Shown: positions 1-10,925, counted from the first letter of the stretch. The stretch: DNA of 64,000 nucleotides from Streptomyces minutiscleroticus (GCF_014650875.1 NZ_BMVU01000002.1:310001-374000); one strand, 5' to 3'. Numbers and translations: made by a program. Notes: generated by a model not told the origin, from the sequence alone.

Positions 1-581
1 AGCGGCGAGAAGACCTCGTAACCGAGCTTGTAGACGAAGTAGGGCAGCGCCTTGCTCAGCTCGATGGTGAAGGTGGTGTCGTCGACGACCTTCAGACCGG
101 ACAGCTCGGTGGCCTTGGGCTTGCCCTTGGCCGGGGCGACCTCGTCGTAGCCCTTGATGTCGGAGAACCAGAAGCTGTTGGTCTGCTTGTTCTCCGGGTT
201 GGCGGCCCAGTTCCAGGCCTTGACGTAGGACTCGGCGGTCACCGGGGTGCCGTCGTGGAACTTCCAGCCCGACTTCAGCTTGACCGTGAAGGTCTTGTTG
301 TCCTCGGAGTCGACCGACTGGGCGTTCATCATGACGATTTCGCCGTCGGAGTTGTAGTCGACCAGGCCGGTGAACAGCGCCTTGGTGACGATGCTGCCGT
401 TGGACTCCATGGTGTTGGCCGGCTGCAGCGGGTTCTGCGGCTCACCGACCTCGACCGAGAACTTCCCGTTCGGGTCGGCGGCGGCCTTGCCCCCGTCGCT
501 GTCACTGCCACCACAGGCGGTCGCGCTCAGCGCCACAACCGCGGCTATCGCGACCCACTTGGCGCTCTTGGCACCGCGCAT
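1..581 (-). CDS. Peptide ABC transporter substrate-binding lipoprotein (family 5), N-terminal part
   Basis: The gene runs off the left edge, so only about 193 N-terminal residues are visible. It starts at the ATG at 581 behind a GGAGGA ribosome site. Residues 1-23 are a lipoprotein signal peptide (MRGAK, hydrophobic stretch, then ATAC with the lipid cysteine at 23), followed by a Ser/Asp/Gly linker. The mature part has the DppA/OppA pattern of an N-terminal lobe (VEVGEPQNPLQP, then FTGLVDYNSDGEIV, LKSGWKFHDGTPVTAESYV). Proteins of this family bind peptides outside the membrane and hand them to a two-permease, two-ATPase importer, whose genes would lie to the left. BldKB of the Streptomyces BldK oligopeptide permease is a plausible identity because typA is next door, but that is inference. 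Fold assignment is firm; substrate is unknown. Confidence 0.85.
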   Translation of the reverse strand, partial: MRGAKSAKWVAIAAVVALSATACGGSDSDGGKAAADPNGKFSVEVGEPQNPLQPANTMESNGSIVTKALFTGLVDYNSDGEIVMMNAQSVDSEDNKTFTVKLKSGWKFHDGTPVTAESYVKAWNWAANPENKQTNSFWFSDIKGYDEVAPAKGKPKATELSGLKVVDDTTFTIELSKALPYFVYKLGYEVFSP

Positions 582-1463
582 GGGTTCCTCCTCATGAGTC
601 CATTGGTTCACCGCAAGAGAGGACACAGGACATTCCACCGTCATTCAGGACGGAGAAGCTGCCGGTGTCCCCTGCGCTCGTGAGTCGGCGCCGCCTGCAG
701 CGCGGGACCCCTCGATCCGAGCTCTACGCGCCTAACTATCTGCCATGGGCAAGGGCGCGACCACACTCACAAGGTCTCGGTTCGATCACACCTGCCACCT
801 ACTTCTTCCAAAACCCGGACAAAGGGTTTGCAGAAAGATCCCTGCGAAACGGACTTGTTACACATCTATCGGTCGCAGGTGTCCGCATTCCGGACGTTCG
901 GGAGAAGAAAACGGGTTGCGGGGACCGCGTCCGGGTGCCCCGGTCCGCCGTGCCGGCGGAAGGGACGCCCCGTCACGCGTCCGGCGGGACCCGTGACGGC
1001 CCGTTCCGCGGACCTCGCGGCGGACCGTCCCCGCGGGCCCCCCGGCGGACCGCCCGGCAGCCGGCCGGGCACGTCCGCGCGCCGGGCCCGGAACGGGCCG
1101 CGCGCCCGCGCGGGGCTCACGCGGACAGCAAGGTAGTGGCAACACGGCCGCTTCGCGGGGTCCGGTCGGCCATCAAAGGGTTTTCCCTATCCTTTGCGCC
1201 CGCCGTACGGGACCGCCCCGGCCCGGGAGGCGGCCGCCTCCCGGGCGGCCGGGGTGTCCGGAGCACCCGACGTACGCGGAACGCCCGGAGAGCCCGGGGC
1301 ACATCGAGCGCACGGAACGACCGGAGCGCCCGTCCGGGGCATGCGTCCAGGACGCCGGCCCGGGGAGCCCTCGCCGCCCCTGCGCGCCGGGAACGCCCTC
1401 CTCCCGGCCCGAAGGCGTCCCCGCCGAACCCGCGCCCGAAGCGGTCCCGGACGCCCGAAACGG
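582..1463. other. Long intergenic region upstream of the peptide-binding lipoprotein
   Basis: No credible gene is seen on either strand. Bases about 600-880 are less GC-rich than the surroundings and probably hold the leftward promoter and leader of the lipoprotein gene. On the minus strand TTGTCC (822-817) and TAGGTG (801-796) are 15 nt apart, a weak promoter candidate. From about 950 to 1440 the sequence is very GC-rich with short inverted motifs but no clear repeat unit. Open frames here lack ribosome sites and have coding-unlike composition. Confidence 0.5.
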
Positions 1464-1507
1464 GCGTGGGGCACCCCGCGGCGGCGAAACCGCGGAGTGC
1501 CCCACGC
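1464..1507 (-). terminator. Hairpin downstream of typA (distal)
   Basis: Perfect 11-bp arms GCGTGGGGCAC and GTGCCCCACGC, with a further GC-rich inner pairing. It lies about 55 bases past the typA stop. There is no U-tract, as is common for Streptomyces terminators. Confidence 0.6.
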
Positions 1508-1511
1508 CGTG

Positions 1512-1545
1512 CCGGTGAGGCGGCCCGGACGGACCGCCTCACCGG
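1512..1545 (-). terminator. Hairpin immediately downstream of typA
   Basis: Perfect 12-bp arms CCGGTGAGGCGG and CCGCCTCACCGG around a 10-nt loop, 15 bases past the typA stop. With the next hairpin it forms a tandem terminator. Confidence 0.65.
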
Positions 1546-1560
1546 CCGGGACCGGCCGGA

Positions 1561-3468
<1,908 letters not shown>

Positions 3469-4024
3469 AGTGCGGCGTATCTCCCGGGGTGTGAGGACTG
3501 CCTCGCGGACGTCTGCGTCCCGCGGGCCCTGCCGGGCTGGACGTGCCACGGCCTCACCCCATGGTACGTGTCCTTCGCAGGTACGGCGGAGCGAGGGGCC
3601 GCGGGCCCCGGGGGGCGGCGGGGGCGCGGGCGCCGTCCCTGGTCCCGGACGCGCCCGGGACCAGGCGGGAAGCGGCTCTCGGGAACGCGCTGCGCATCTG
3701 GGTCCGGACCCCGGCCGGGCAAGGGGAGGGACCGCCCGGGCACACCCGGGACCGGAGACCGCGCCCACCTCCGGCCGGGCAAGGGGGAGGGGCCGCCCGG
3801 GCGCACCCGGGACCGAAGACCGCCTCCCTCCCTCGGCCGGGCAAGGGAAGGGGCCGCCCGGGCGCACCCGGGGACCGGAGATCACCCCCGGCCGCGCCGG
3901 GCCCTGGATGTGCAGGCCGTGTCCACCGGGACCGGTGCCGGCGTCGCCGGCCGCCGTCCCTTGTTCCCCCGCCGGGCCCGGGCCGTCCCGGGTCCGTGCC
4001 GGGGGACGCCCGCCGTCCGCCCCG
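3469..4024. other. Intergenic region between the large binding lipoprotein and typA
   Basis: The typA promoter must lie here, but I see no convincing -35/-10 pair. The middle is taken by the 60-bp tandem repeats listed separately. Several frames stay open through the GC-rich repeats, but none has a ribosome site or recognisable product. Confidence 0.5.
3711..3893. repeat. Three tandem copies of a ~60-bp GC-rich repeat
   Basis: Copies begin near 3711, 3771 and 3833. Each starts CCGGCCGGGCAAGGG and carries CCGCCCGGGC, then ACCCGGGACCG. The first period is exactly 60 bp and the second about 62. The copies contain nested inverted CCCGGG motifs and lie in non-coding DNA upstream of typA. Confidence 0.8.
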
Positions 4025-6376
4025 TCACGCCCCGGGCGACGTCCTCCCCTTCTTCAGGAAGCCCAGGTCCTCGTAGACCGGCGTCTGGAAGCCGAAGGCG
4101 CCCGCGTTGGCCAGGTCGGTGCGGGCGGCCGTCAGCTGGGGGCGCTGGTAGAGGGGGACGGAGCCCGCACAGGCCCAGATGCGGGCGTCGGCCTTGCGCA
4201 TCAGGTCGCGCGCCTGGTCCTCGTCCAGCTCGCCGACGGCCTGGTCGAAGAGCTGGTCGACCTCGTCGGTGCCGACCCGGGTGTAGTTCTGCTCGACGTT
4301 CAGCGAGCCGTCGGCGGCCGGCACCGGCTTGGCGTAGATCGGCCGGGCGTCGGTCGCCGGGAAGGCGGACGCGGGCCACGAGTAGAGCGCCAGGTCGTAC
4401 GCGCCGGAGGCGATGTGGTCCTTGAAGAAGGAGGCGTCGTCGACCTCGGAGATCTCCGTACGGATGCCGATACGTTTCAGCATCCCCGCGATCCGGTCGC
4501 CGGCCGTCCGCAGCGACTCCGAGCCGGGCCCGGAGGGCAGCACGAACCGCAGCACCAGCGGCTTGCCGTCCTTGGCCAGCGGCCGGGCGCCGGCACCCGC
4601 CGGGGCCGCGGTGCCCCGGGGCGCGTAGGCACCCGGCGCCCCGCCCAGCCGCTGCTTGCCCTCCTGGGCCAGGTGCCGGTCCGCCCCCCGCGCCTCCGGC
4701 CCCTGTCCGTCCCGGTCGCCGTGGTACCGCCGGGCGGACGCGTCCGTGTCCAGCGCCTCGGCCTGGTCGCGCAGCGCCGCCCGCTGGGGCGCGGCGGCCG
4801 GCGCGGGCGCGAGCAGGGCGGCGGCGCTGTCACCGGGCTTGCCGTCGCCCCCGTACGCCCCCTCCCCGTACGCCGCCTCCCCGTCCGCCCCGCTCCCGCT
4901 CTCACTCCCGCCCTCGCCGACGATGTGCGCGCCGTCGTCCCCGGAGCCGTCCGCCTCCCCCGGCCCGCTCCCCTGTCCGTCCTTCCTCCCGTCCCCGCCG
5001 CCGGCCGCCTGTCCCGCCCGCTTCTCCCCCGCCGCGCCGTCCGGCACCCACCCGGCGTCCGCCAGCAGCGCCCGCGCCTGCGCGGTGTCCTCGCCGCCGA
5101 GCGCCCCGCTGCCGTCCGCGTACACGTGCTGCCCGGCGAGGGCCAGGTGGCTGTCCACCGGCACGGCGGGCAGCCCGAGCGGCTTCAGCACCGACTCGGC
5201 GAGGGCCCCGCGGTCGAGCGCGCGCGCCACGGCCCGGCGCACCCGCTCGTCGGCGAGCGGCCCGCGCGACCCGTTGAGCGCGAGCTGCGTGTACGAGGGG
5301 TCGAGGGACTTGCGGACCTCGTAGCCGCGCAGCGCCGCCTGCTGCTTCGCGTACGCGGCGGCCTCCGCGCGCGCGGTGGTCTCCTCGGCCGCCGCCTCCT
5401 CGTCGGTGCCGTGCGCGACCGCCCACGAGCGCAGCGCCGCGCCGGGGCCCGCCGCGCCGCCGGGACCGTGCGCGAGGGGACCGGAAGCTCCCTCGGCGCG
5501 GCCCGCGAGGGTGATCCGGCGGGCCTCGGCGGGGTCGACGTCGGCCAGGTCGAGGCGGCCGGCGGCCAGCGCCTCGGCCCGCTTCCCGCGCGGAACCGCG
5601 CGCAGCACCAGCTCCGAGAGCTTCGCGGGACGCCCCCACCAGCGGGGTTCGCGGCCGAGGCGCACGTCCCCCGAGGCGCGGTCGACCCTCTCGACCGTGA
5701 ACGGCCCCGCGGTGGCCGCGAGCGCGTCGCGCGCCCCGTCGTTGAAGGCGTCGGGGCTGCCCATGACCTGCTTCGGGTACAGCGGCGTGAAGAGCGAGCG
5801 CCAGTCCGCGTACGGCTTGGCGAAGGTGACGCGGACCTCCAGGTCGCTCGCGCCGCGCTCGATCTTCTGGATGCGGTCGTACCCGGCGTTGCGGGCGGTC
5901 CAGTAGGCGGTGTCCCTGCCCGACAGGGCGCGCCACTGGGCGGCGAAGTCGGCGGCGCCGATCTCCCGGCCGTCGCTCCACACGGCCTGCTGGTTGAGCT
6001 TGTACAGGACGACCTGCTTGGGCTCGCGCTCCACGACCTTCGCGGACTCCAGGAAGTCGGGGTTGCGGCGCGGCCGCCCCGCCTCGTCGACGCGGTACAG
6101 CGAGGGCAGCACGGCGCCGGCGATCCGCGAGGTGGTGGCGTCGGCGTCCGCCTGGAAGGCGTTGAGGGTCTGCGGGACGGCGTCCACGGCCCAGTGCAGG
6201 GTGCCGCCGTCGGCGACGGCGTCGCGCTCCGTGGGCGCGATGTCCCGGCTCGCGGTGGGCCGCCCGCCCTCCTCCTCGGAACTGCACGCGGACAGGGCGG
6301 ACACCGCGAGCACGCCCGCCGTGAGGAACGCGACCGCACGCACCACCGCGCGCGGCCCGACGCCGTCGTGGGACAT
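4025..6376 (-). CDS. Large family 5 substrate-binding lipoprotein with low-complexity insert
   Basis: About 783 residues, well over the roughly 550 usual for this fold. The start is ATG 6376 or the adjacent GTG 6379; GGAGG lies 8 or 5 nt upstream. A lipobox LSAC puts the lipid cysteine at residue 31. Family 5 binding-protein sequence follows (GTLHWAVDAVPQTLNAFQ, then QQAVWSDGREIGAADFAAQW) and resumes near the C-terminus (LVLRFVLPSGPGSESLRTAG to VYEDLGFLKKG). Between about residues 430 and 590 lies a Gly/Asp/Ala-rich low-complexity insert (bases about 4600-5090). No permease genes are adjacent, so it may be an orphan receptor or share a distant transporter. Substrate is unknown. Confidence 0.88.
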   Translation of the reverse strand: MSHDGVGPRAVVRAVAFLTAGVLAVSALSACSSEEEGGRPTASRDIAPTERDAVADGGTLHWAVDAVPQTLNAFQADADATTSRIAGAVLPSLYRVDEAGRPRRNPDFLESAKVVEREPKQVVLYKLNQQAVWSDGREIGAADFAAQWRALSGRDTAYWTARNAGYDRIQKIERGASDLEVRVTFAKPYADWRSLFTPLYPKQVMGSPDAFNDGARDALAATAGPFTVERVDRASGDVRLGREPRWWGRPAKLSELVLRAVPRGKRAEALAAGRLDLADVDPAEARRITLAGRAEGASGPLAHGPGGAAGPGAALRSWAVAHGTDEEAAAEETTARAEAAAYAKQQAALRGYEVRKSLDPSYTQLALNGSRGPLADERVRRAVARALDRGALAESVLKPLGLPAVPVDSHLALAGQHVYADGSGALGGEDTAQARALLADAGWVPDGAAGEKRAGQAAGGGDGRKDGQGSGPGEADGSGDDGAHIVGEGGSESGSGADGEAAYGEGAYGGDGKPGDSAAALLAPAPAAAPQRAALRDQAEALDTDASARRYHGDRDGQGPEARGADRHLAQEGKQRLGGAPGAYAPRGTAAPAGAGARPLAKDGKPLVLRFVLPSGPGSESLRTAGDRIAGMLKRIGIRTEISEVDDASFFKDHIASGAYDLALYSWPASAFPATDARPIYAKPVPAADGSLNVEQNYTRVGTDEVDQLFDQAVGELDEDQARDLMRKADARIWACAGSVPLYQRPQLTAARTDLANAGAFGFQTPVYEDLGFLKKGRTSPGA

Positions 6377-6889
6377 CACTGCTACCTCCGGGGCTCGCCG
6401 GGCCGCTCCCGCGCGGCGGGCGAGTGCCGCGACCGGTCACGTTCGGCGGTATATGGAGCTGATCACATCTACGGCCCACTGAAGGGGAGGGTCCCCGCGC
6501 GGCCGCGGCGACACGGCGGCGCGCGGGGCGAAGGTCACCCGTGCGGCGCAACGGCCGCCGTCCGGCGCTCAGCCCGCCCGCGCCCCGGTGCCACGGGCCT
6601 TTGCGCGGACACCGCACCCTGCGCGCGACGCCACGGCCCCGTGCGCCGCCGCGGTCCGTACGCGCCGCCGCGGTCCGTACGCGACGCCGCGGACTTCTCG
6701 TGGCGCCCGCGCCGTGGCGGGCGCGGGGGGCGGGCGGGGCACGAGGGGCGTGCGCCCGGCGCACGGTGGGCGGCGGGATCCGGCAATCCCTGCACATCCC
6801 TTCCCACGGCCAGGTGTGACGCGCAACACTCGCAGGCGCATGAACGTTGCCGCCCAGGACCGCCGGGTCCCCGGAAGTGAGGGCAAGTC
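6377..6889. other. Divergent intergenic region between the binding lipoprotein and the sdh operon
   Basis: This region should hold the promoters of both divergent units. Bases 6440-6480 are relatively AT-rich and probably belong to the lipoprotein promoter. A 19-bp tandem repeat occupies 6643-6692. Just before the sdh operon is GTGTGACGCGCAACAC (from 6811), a weak dyad with only GTGT/ACAC ends matching. No gene was recognised. Confidence 0.45.
6643..6692. repeat. 19-bp tandem repeat, 2.6 copies
   Basis: Two identical units GCGCCGCCGCGGTCCGTAC at 6643-6661 and 6662-6680, then a diverged partial copy to 6692. Non-coding. Confidence 0.75.
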
Positions 6890-7213
6890 ATGTCTCTGCA
6901 CGACGACTTGACGTCCGTCCAGCGCAGCCTCGACGACCTGCTCCGCTGCGTGGGGCGTCTGGAGCAGCAGCTCGGCGGCGGGCTGGAGATGCGCCGGGTG
7001 CGCACCGACGCGGACCACCTGCGCGAGAGCGTCGCGCTGCTGCGCGAGGCCGCGCCGGGCTCGCGCCCCGCACCCCCGGCCGCCGGACAGGCGGGCCCCG
7101 CGGCGCCCCGGCGGGCCGACCTCGTCCCAATCCCCGACACCCCGTACGACAGCTCGCTGTGGACGGACTCGGACGACGAGGGGCTCGGCGCCCACCACCG
7201 GCACGCCCCCTGA
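6890..7213 (+). CDS. Small coiled-coil protein at the head of the sdh operon
   Basis: 107 residues of unknown function. ATG 6890 follows a GTGAGGG sequence. Residues 1-55 have heptad spacing (MSLHDDLTSVQRSLDDLL, then RVRTDADHLRESVALLREA) and should form a coiled coil. The second half is Pro/Ala-rich and ends DTPYDSSLWTDSDDEGLG. It lies 18 bases upstream of the membrane subunit of the dehydrogenase and is probably co-transcribed, which hints at a link to the complex but proves nothing. Codon use is normal for the window. Confidence 0.75.
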   Translation: MSLHDDLTSVQRSLDDLLRCVGRLEQQLGGGLEMRRVRTDADHLRESVALLREAAPGSRPAPPAAGQAGPAAPRRADLVPIPDTPYDSSLWTDSDDEGLGAHHRHAP

Positions 7214-7231
7214 CCCCTACCGGAGCTCTCC

Positions 7232-8053
7232 TTGGCCACTGGTACGGAACCCCATCCTCCGCGCGGCGGCGTACGCACCGGTACGCGCGCCGCGATCGCC
7301 GCCCCGCACCTGCGGACCGACCGCTGGTGGCTGACGCCCGCCGCCACCGCCGCCGGACTGCTGGCCTTCGTCGTGTACTCGACCTGGCGGGCGTTCGCGA
7401 ACACCGACTACTACGCCGCCCCGTACGTCTCGCCGTTCTACTCGCCGTGCCTGGCGGAGAACTGCGCGCCGATGCGGGGCGGCCCCAACTGGGAGGTCTT
7501 CGGCGCCTGGTGGGGCCTGTCCCCCGCGCTGCTGATCCTCATCTTCCCGCTCGGCTTCCGGCTGACCTGCTACTACTACCGCAAGGCCTACTACCGCGGC
7601 TTCTGGGCGAGCCCGCCGGCCTGCGCGGTGGCCGAGCCGCACGCGAAGTACACCGGCGAGACCCGCTTCCCGCTGGTCCTGCAGAACGTCCACCGGTACT
7701 TCTTCTACGCCGCCCTCCTCGTCGCCGGGATCCTCACCTACGACACCGTGCTGGCCTTCCGCGACGAGACCTACGCCTGGGGCCACATGGGCCTCGGCAC
7801 CCTCGTCTTCCTGGTCAACATCGTGCTGATCTGGGCGTACACGCTCTCCTGCCACTCGTGCCGGCACATCGTCGGCGGCCGGCTGCGGCACTTCTCCCGG
7901 CACCCCGTGCGCTACCGGATGTGGGGCCTGGTCAGCAGGCTGAACGGCCGCCACGCGCTGCTCGCCTGGGCGTCCCTGGTGAGCGTGGCGCTCGCCGACT
8001 TCTACGTGTACCTGCTCGCGACGGGCGCCTTCGACGATCCGAGGTTGTTCTGA
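7232..8053 (+). CDS. Succinate dehydrogenase/fumarate reductase membrane anchor (five-helix)
   Basis: A 273-residue integral membrane protein just before sdhA. The TTG start at 7232 is chosen because CGGAG lies 6 nt upstream and the frame is tightly linked to the preceding gene. Five hydrophobic segments are visible: about residues 30-55 (WWLTPAATAAGLLAFVVYS), 90-110, 145-165, 180-200 and 245-265. A periplasmic-side loop carries two cysteines (FYSPCLAENC), and CHSCRHIVGG follows helix 4. The expected role is to anchor the two hydrophilic subunits and pass electrons to quinone; His residues in the helices may bind heme. The stop overlaps the sdhA ATG by one base (TGATG). Confidence 0.85.
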   Translation: MATGTEPHPPRGGVRTGTRAAIAAPHLRTDRWWLTPAATAAGLLAFVVYSTWRAFANTDYYAAPYVSPFYSPCLAENCAPMRGGPNWEVFGAWWGLSPALLILIFPLGFRLTCYYYRKAYYRGFWASPPACAVAEPHAKYTGETRFPLVLQNVHRYFFYAALLVAGILTYDTVLAFRDETYAWGHMGLGTLVFLVNIVLIWAYTLSCHSCRHIVGGRLRHFSRHPVRYRMWGLVSRLNGRHALLAWASLVSVALADFYVYLLATGAFDDPRLF

Positions 8054-9993
8054 TGGCTCAAGTGGAGCGGCAGCAGTGGGACGTCGTCGTGGTGGGCGCG
8101 GGGGGCGCCGGGCTGCGGGCCGCGATCGAGGCCCGCGAACGCGGCGCCCGGACGGCCGTGGTCTGCAAGTCGCTGTTCGGCAAGGCGCACACGGTGATGG
8201 CCGAGGGCGGCATCGCGGCGGCGATGGGCAACGTCAACGCGGGGGACGGCTGGCGGGTGCACTTCCGCGACACGATGCGCGGCGGCAAGTTCCTCAACCA
8301 GTGGCGGATGGCCGAGCTGCACGCGCAGGAGGCCCCCGACCGGGTGTGGGAGCTGGAGACCTGGGGCGCCCTGTTCGACCGCACGAAGGACGGGCGGATC
8401 TCGCAGCGCAACTTCGGCGGCCACGAGTACCCGCGCCTCGCGCACGTCGGCGACCGCACCGGCCTGGAGCTGATCCGCACCCTCCAGCAGAAGGTCGTCG
8501 CGCTCCAGCAGGAGGACCACCGGGAGACCGGCGACCACGAGTCCCGGCTCAAGGTGTTCCAGGAGTGCACGGTCACCCGGATCCTCAAGGACGGCGGCCG
8601 GGTATCAGGGGTGTTCGCGTACGAGCGCGAGACCGGCCGCTTCTTCGTGCTGGAGGCCCCGGCCGTGGTCGTCGCCACCGGCGGTATCGGCAAGTCCTTC
8701 AAGGTGACGTCGAACTCCTGGGAGTACACCGGCGACGGGCACGCGCTGGCGCTGCTGGCGGGCGCGCCGCTGCTGAACATGGAGTTCGTGCAGTTCCATC
8801 CCACGGGCATGGTCTGGCCGCCGTCGGTGAAGGGCATCCTCGTCACCGAGTCGGTGCGCGGGGACGGCGGGGTGCTGCGCAACTCCGAGGGCAAGCGGTT
8901 CATGTTCGACTACATCCCCGACGTCTTCAAGGAGAAGTACGCCGAGTCGGAGGACGAGGGCGACCGCTGGTACGAGGACCCGGACCGCAACCGGCGCCCG
9001 CCCGAGCTGCTCCCCCGCGACGAGGTCGCCCGCGCCATCAACGCCGAGGTCAAGGCGGGCCGCGGCTCCCCGCACGGCGGGGTGTTCCTGGACGTGTCGA
9101 CGCGGATGCCCGCCGAGGTGATCCGGCGCCGGCTGCCGTCGATGTACCACCAGTTCAAGGAGCTGGCGGACGTCGACATCACGGCCGAGGCGATGGAGGT
9201 CGGCCCGACCTGCCACTACGTGATGGGCGGCATCGCGGTCGACTCCGACACCGCGGCGGCCCGCGGGGTGCCGGGCCTGTACGCGGCCGGCGAGGTGGCC
9301 GGCGGCATGCACGGCTCGAACCGGCTGGGCGGCAACTCCCTGTCCGACCTGCTGGTCTTCGGCCGCCGCGCCGGACTGTACGCCGCCGCGTACGCGGCGG
9401 GCCTCACCGCCCGGCCCGTGGCGGACGACGCGCAGGTGGACGCGGCGGCGGCCGAGGCGCTGCGGCCCTTCTCCGCCGAGGGGCAGGAGCCCGGCCGCGC
9501 GGACGGACGCCCGCCGGAGAACCCGTACACCCTGCACCAGGAGCTCCAGCAGACGATGAACGACCTGGTCGGCATCATCCGCCGGCAGCCGGAGATGGAG
9601 AAGGCCCTGGAGAAGCTCGCGGACCTGCGCGTACGGGCGCGCCGTGCGGGCGTCGAGGGGCACCGGCAGTTCAACCCCGGCTGGCACCTCGCGCTCGACC
9701 TGCGCAACATGCTGCTGGTCAGCGAGTGCGTGGCGCGGGCCGCCCTGGAGCGCACCGAGTCGCGCGGCGGCCACACCCGCGAGGACCACCCGGCGATGGA
9801 CCGCGCCTGGCGCCGCGTGAACCTGCTGTGCCGGCTCGCGGACCCCACCGGCGGCCTCGCGGCGACCGACCCCGTACGCGGCCAGATCGACCTGGAGCGC
9901 GAGAACACCGAACCCGTCCGCCCCGACCTGCTCGCCCTGTTCGAGAAGGAGGAGCTGGTCAAGTACCTCGCCGAAGAGGAGCTCTACGAGTGA
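8053..9993 (+). CDS. sdhA: Succinate dehydrogenase/fumarate reductase flavoprotein subunit
   Basis: 646 residues. The subunit oxidises succinate to fumarate (or the reverse) on covalently bound FAD at the cytoplasmic membrane face. The dinucleotide fold VVVVGAGGAGLRAAIEA is at the N-terminus. KAHTVMAEGG carries the histidine expected to bind FAD. FHPTGMVW and ESVRGDGGVLRN form the dicarboxylate site, and GGMHGSNRLGGNSLSDLL is the second FAD-binding segment. Its ATG overlaps the stop of the membrane subunit, and its stop overlaps the sdhB GTG, so the three are translationally coupled. Sequence of this type belongs to the large-insert actinobacterial SdhA/FrdA group; direction of catalysis cannot be read from sequence. 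Confidence 0.95.
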   Translation: MAQVERQQWDVVVVGAGGAGLRAAIEARERGARTAVVCKSLFGKAHTVMAEGGIAAAMGNVNAGDGWRVHFRDTMRGGKFLNQWRMAELHAQEAPDRVWELETWGALFDRTKDGRISQRNFGGHEYPRLAHVGDRTGLELIRTLQQKVVALQQEDHRETGDHESRLKVFQECTVTRILKDGGRVSGVFAYERETGRFFVLEAPAVVVATGGIGKSFKVTSNSWEYTGDGHALALLAGAPLLNMEFVQFHPTGMVWPPSVKGILVTESVRGDGGVLRNSEGKRFMFDYIPDVFKEKYAESEDEGDRWYEDPDRNRRPPELLPRDEVARAINAEVKAGRGSPHGGVFLDVSTRMPAEVIRRRLPSMYHQFKELADVDITAEAMEVGPTCHYVMGGIAVDSDTAAARGVPGLYAAGEVAGGMHGSNRLGGNSLSDLLVFGRRAGLYAAAYAAGLTARPVADDAQVDAAAAEALRPFSAEGQEPGRADGRPPENPYTLHQELQQTMNDLVGIIRRQPEMEKALEKLADLRVRARRAGVEGHRQFNPGWHLALDLRNMLLVSECVARAALERTESRGGHTREDHPAMDRAWRRVNLLCRLADPTGGLAATDPVRGQIDLERENTEPVRPDLLALFEKEELVKYLAEEELYE

Positions 9994-10763
9994 GCAGCTA
10001 TCAGGCCCGTTTCGAGGTGTGGCGCGGGGACGCCGGGGGCGGCGGCCTGGAGGACTTCGAGGTCGAGGTGAACGACGGGGAGGTCGTCCTCGACATCGTC
10101 CACCGCATCCAGGCGACGCAGGCACCGGACCTGGCCGTCCGCTGGAACTGCAAGGCGGGCAAGTGCGGTTCCTGCTCGGCGGAGGTCAACGGGCGGCCGC
10201 GGCTGATGTGCATGACCCGCATGTCCGTCTTCGGCCGCGAGGAGACGGTCACGGTGACGCCGCTGCGCGCCTTCCCCGTGGTCCGCGACCTGGTGACGGA
10301 CGTCGGCTTCAACTACGCGAAGGCGCGCGAGGTGCCCGCCTTCGTGCCTCCCCCCGGCCTCGGGCCCGGCGAGTACCGCATGATGCAGGAGGACGTGGAC
10401 CGCCCGCAGGAGTTCCGCAAGTGCATCGAGTGCTTCCTGTGCCAGGACACCTGCCACGTGGTGCGCGACCACGAGGAGAACAAGCCGGCCTTCGCGGGCC
10501 CGCGCTTCCTGATGCGCGTGGCGGAGCTCGACATGCACCCCCTGGACGCCGCGGAGGAGGGCGGCCTGGACCGCAAGCGGACCGCCCAGGACGAGCACGG
10601 CCTCGGCTACTGCAACATCACCAAGTGCTGCACGGAGGTCTGCCCGGAGGGCATCCGCATCACCGACAACGCGCTGATCCCGCTGAAGGAGCGCGCGGCC
10701 GACCGCAAGTACGACCCTCTGGTGTGGCTGGGCTCGAAGATCAGGAGGCGGCCGTCGCCGTAG
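9990..10763 (+). CDS. sdhB: Succinate dehydrogenase/fumarate reductase iron-sulfur subunit
   Basis: 257 residues, starting at a GTG that overlaps the sdhA stop by four bases (GTGA). It carries electrons from FAD to the membrane quinone site. The N-terminal ferredoxin domain has the [2Fe-2S] ligands in CKAGKCGSCSAEV and a fourth cysteine in RLMCMTRM. The C-terminal domain has two cysteine clusters, CIECFLCQDTC and CNITKCCTEVCPEG, for the [4Fe-4S] and [3Fe-4S] centres. Last gene of the four-gene operon. Confidence 0.95.
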   Translation: MSSYQARFEVWRGDAGGGGLEDFEVEVNDGEVVLDIVHRIQATQAPDLAVRWNCKAGKCGSCSAEVNGRPRLMCMTRMSVFGREETVTVTPLRAFPVVRDLVTDVGFNYAKAREVPAFVPPPGLGPGEYRMMQEDVDRPQEFRKCIECFLCQDTCHVVRDHEENKPAFAGPRFLMRVAELDMHPLDAAEEGGLDRKRTAQDEHGLGYCNITKCCTEVCPEGIRITDNALIPLKERAADRKYDPLVWLGSKIRRRPSP

Positions 10764-10815
10764 GCCCCGGGGCGTCCCCGCGGGCATCGGGGCCTCTCCG
10801 CAGGCCGTGAGGGGG

Positions 10816-10863
10816 CGGGGCGCCGAGCCGGGCGAGATACGGGGCGCCGAGCCGGACGGGATG
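10816..10863 (+). repeat. 24-bp direct repeat, two copies
   Basis: Two adjacent 24-bp units starting CGGGGCGCCGAGCCGG at 10816 and 10840, differing at a few 3' positions. They lie between sdhB and the next gene. Confidence 0.7.
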
Positions 10864-10913
10864 CGGTGAGCGGTTCTGTCCGTACTTCGGTAGCGATGCC
10901 GGGTGTACGGCCA

Positions 10914-10919
10914 TACGCT
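10914..10919 (+). promoter_or_regulatory. -10 hexamer TACGCT of a probable leaderless gene
   Basis: TACGCT ends 6 nt before the GTG at 10926, the spacing typical of leaderless Streptomyces transcripts. No strong -35 is visible. Confidence 0.45.
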
Positions 10920-10925
10920 CCCTCT

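Noticed and set aside
6811..6826. Rex- or Crp-type operator ahead of the sdh operon
   Set aside because: GTGTGACGCGCAACAC matches only at the outer four bases of each arm, too little to support either.
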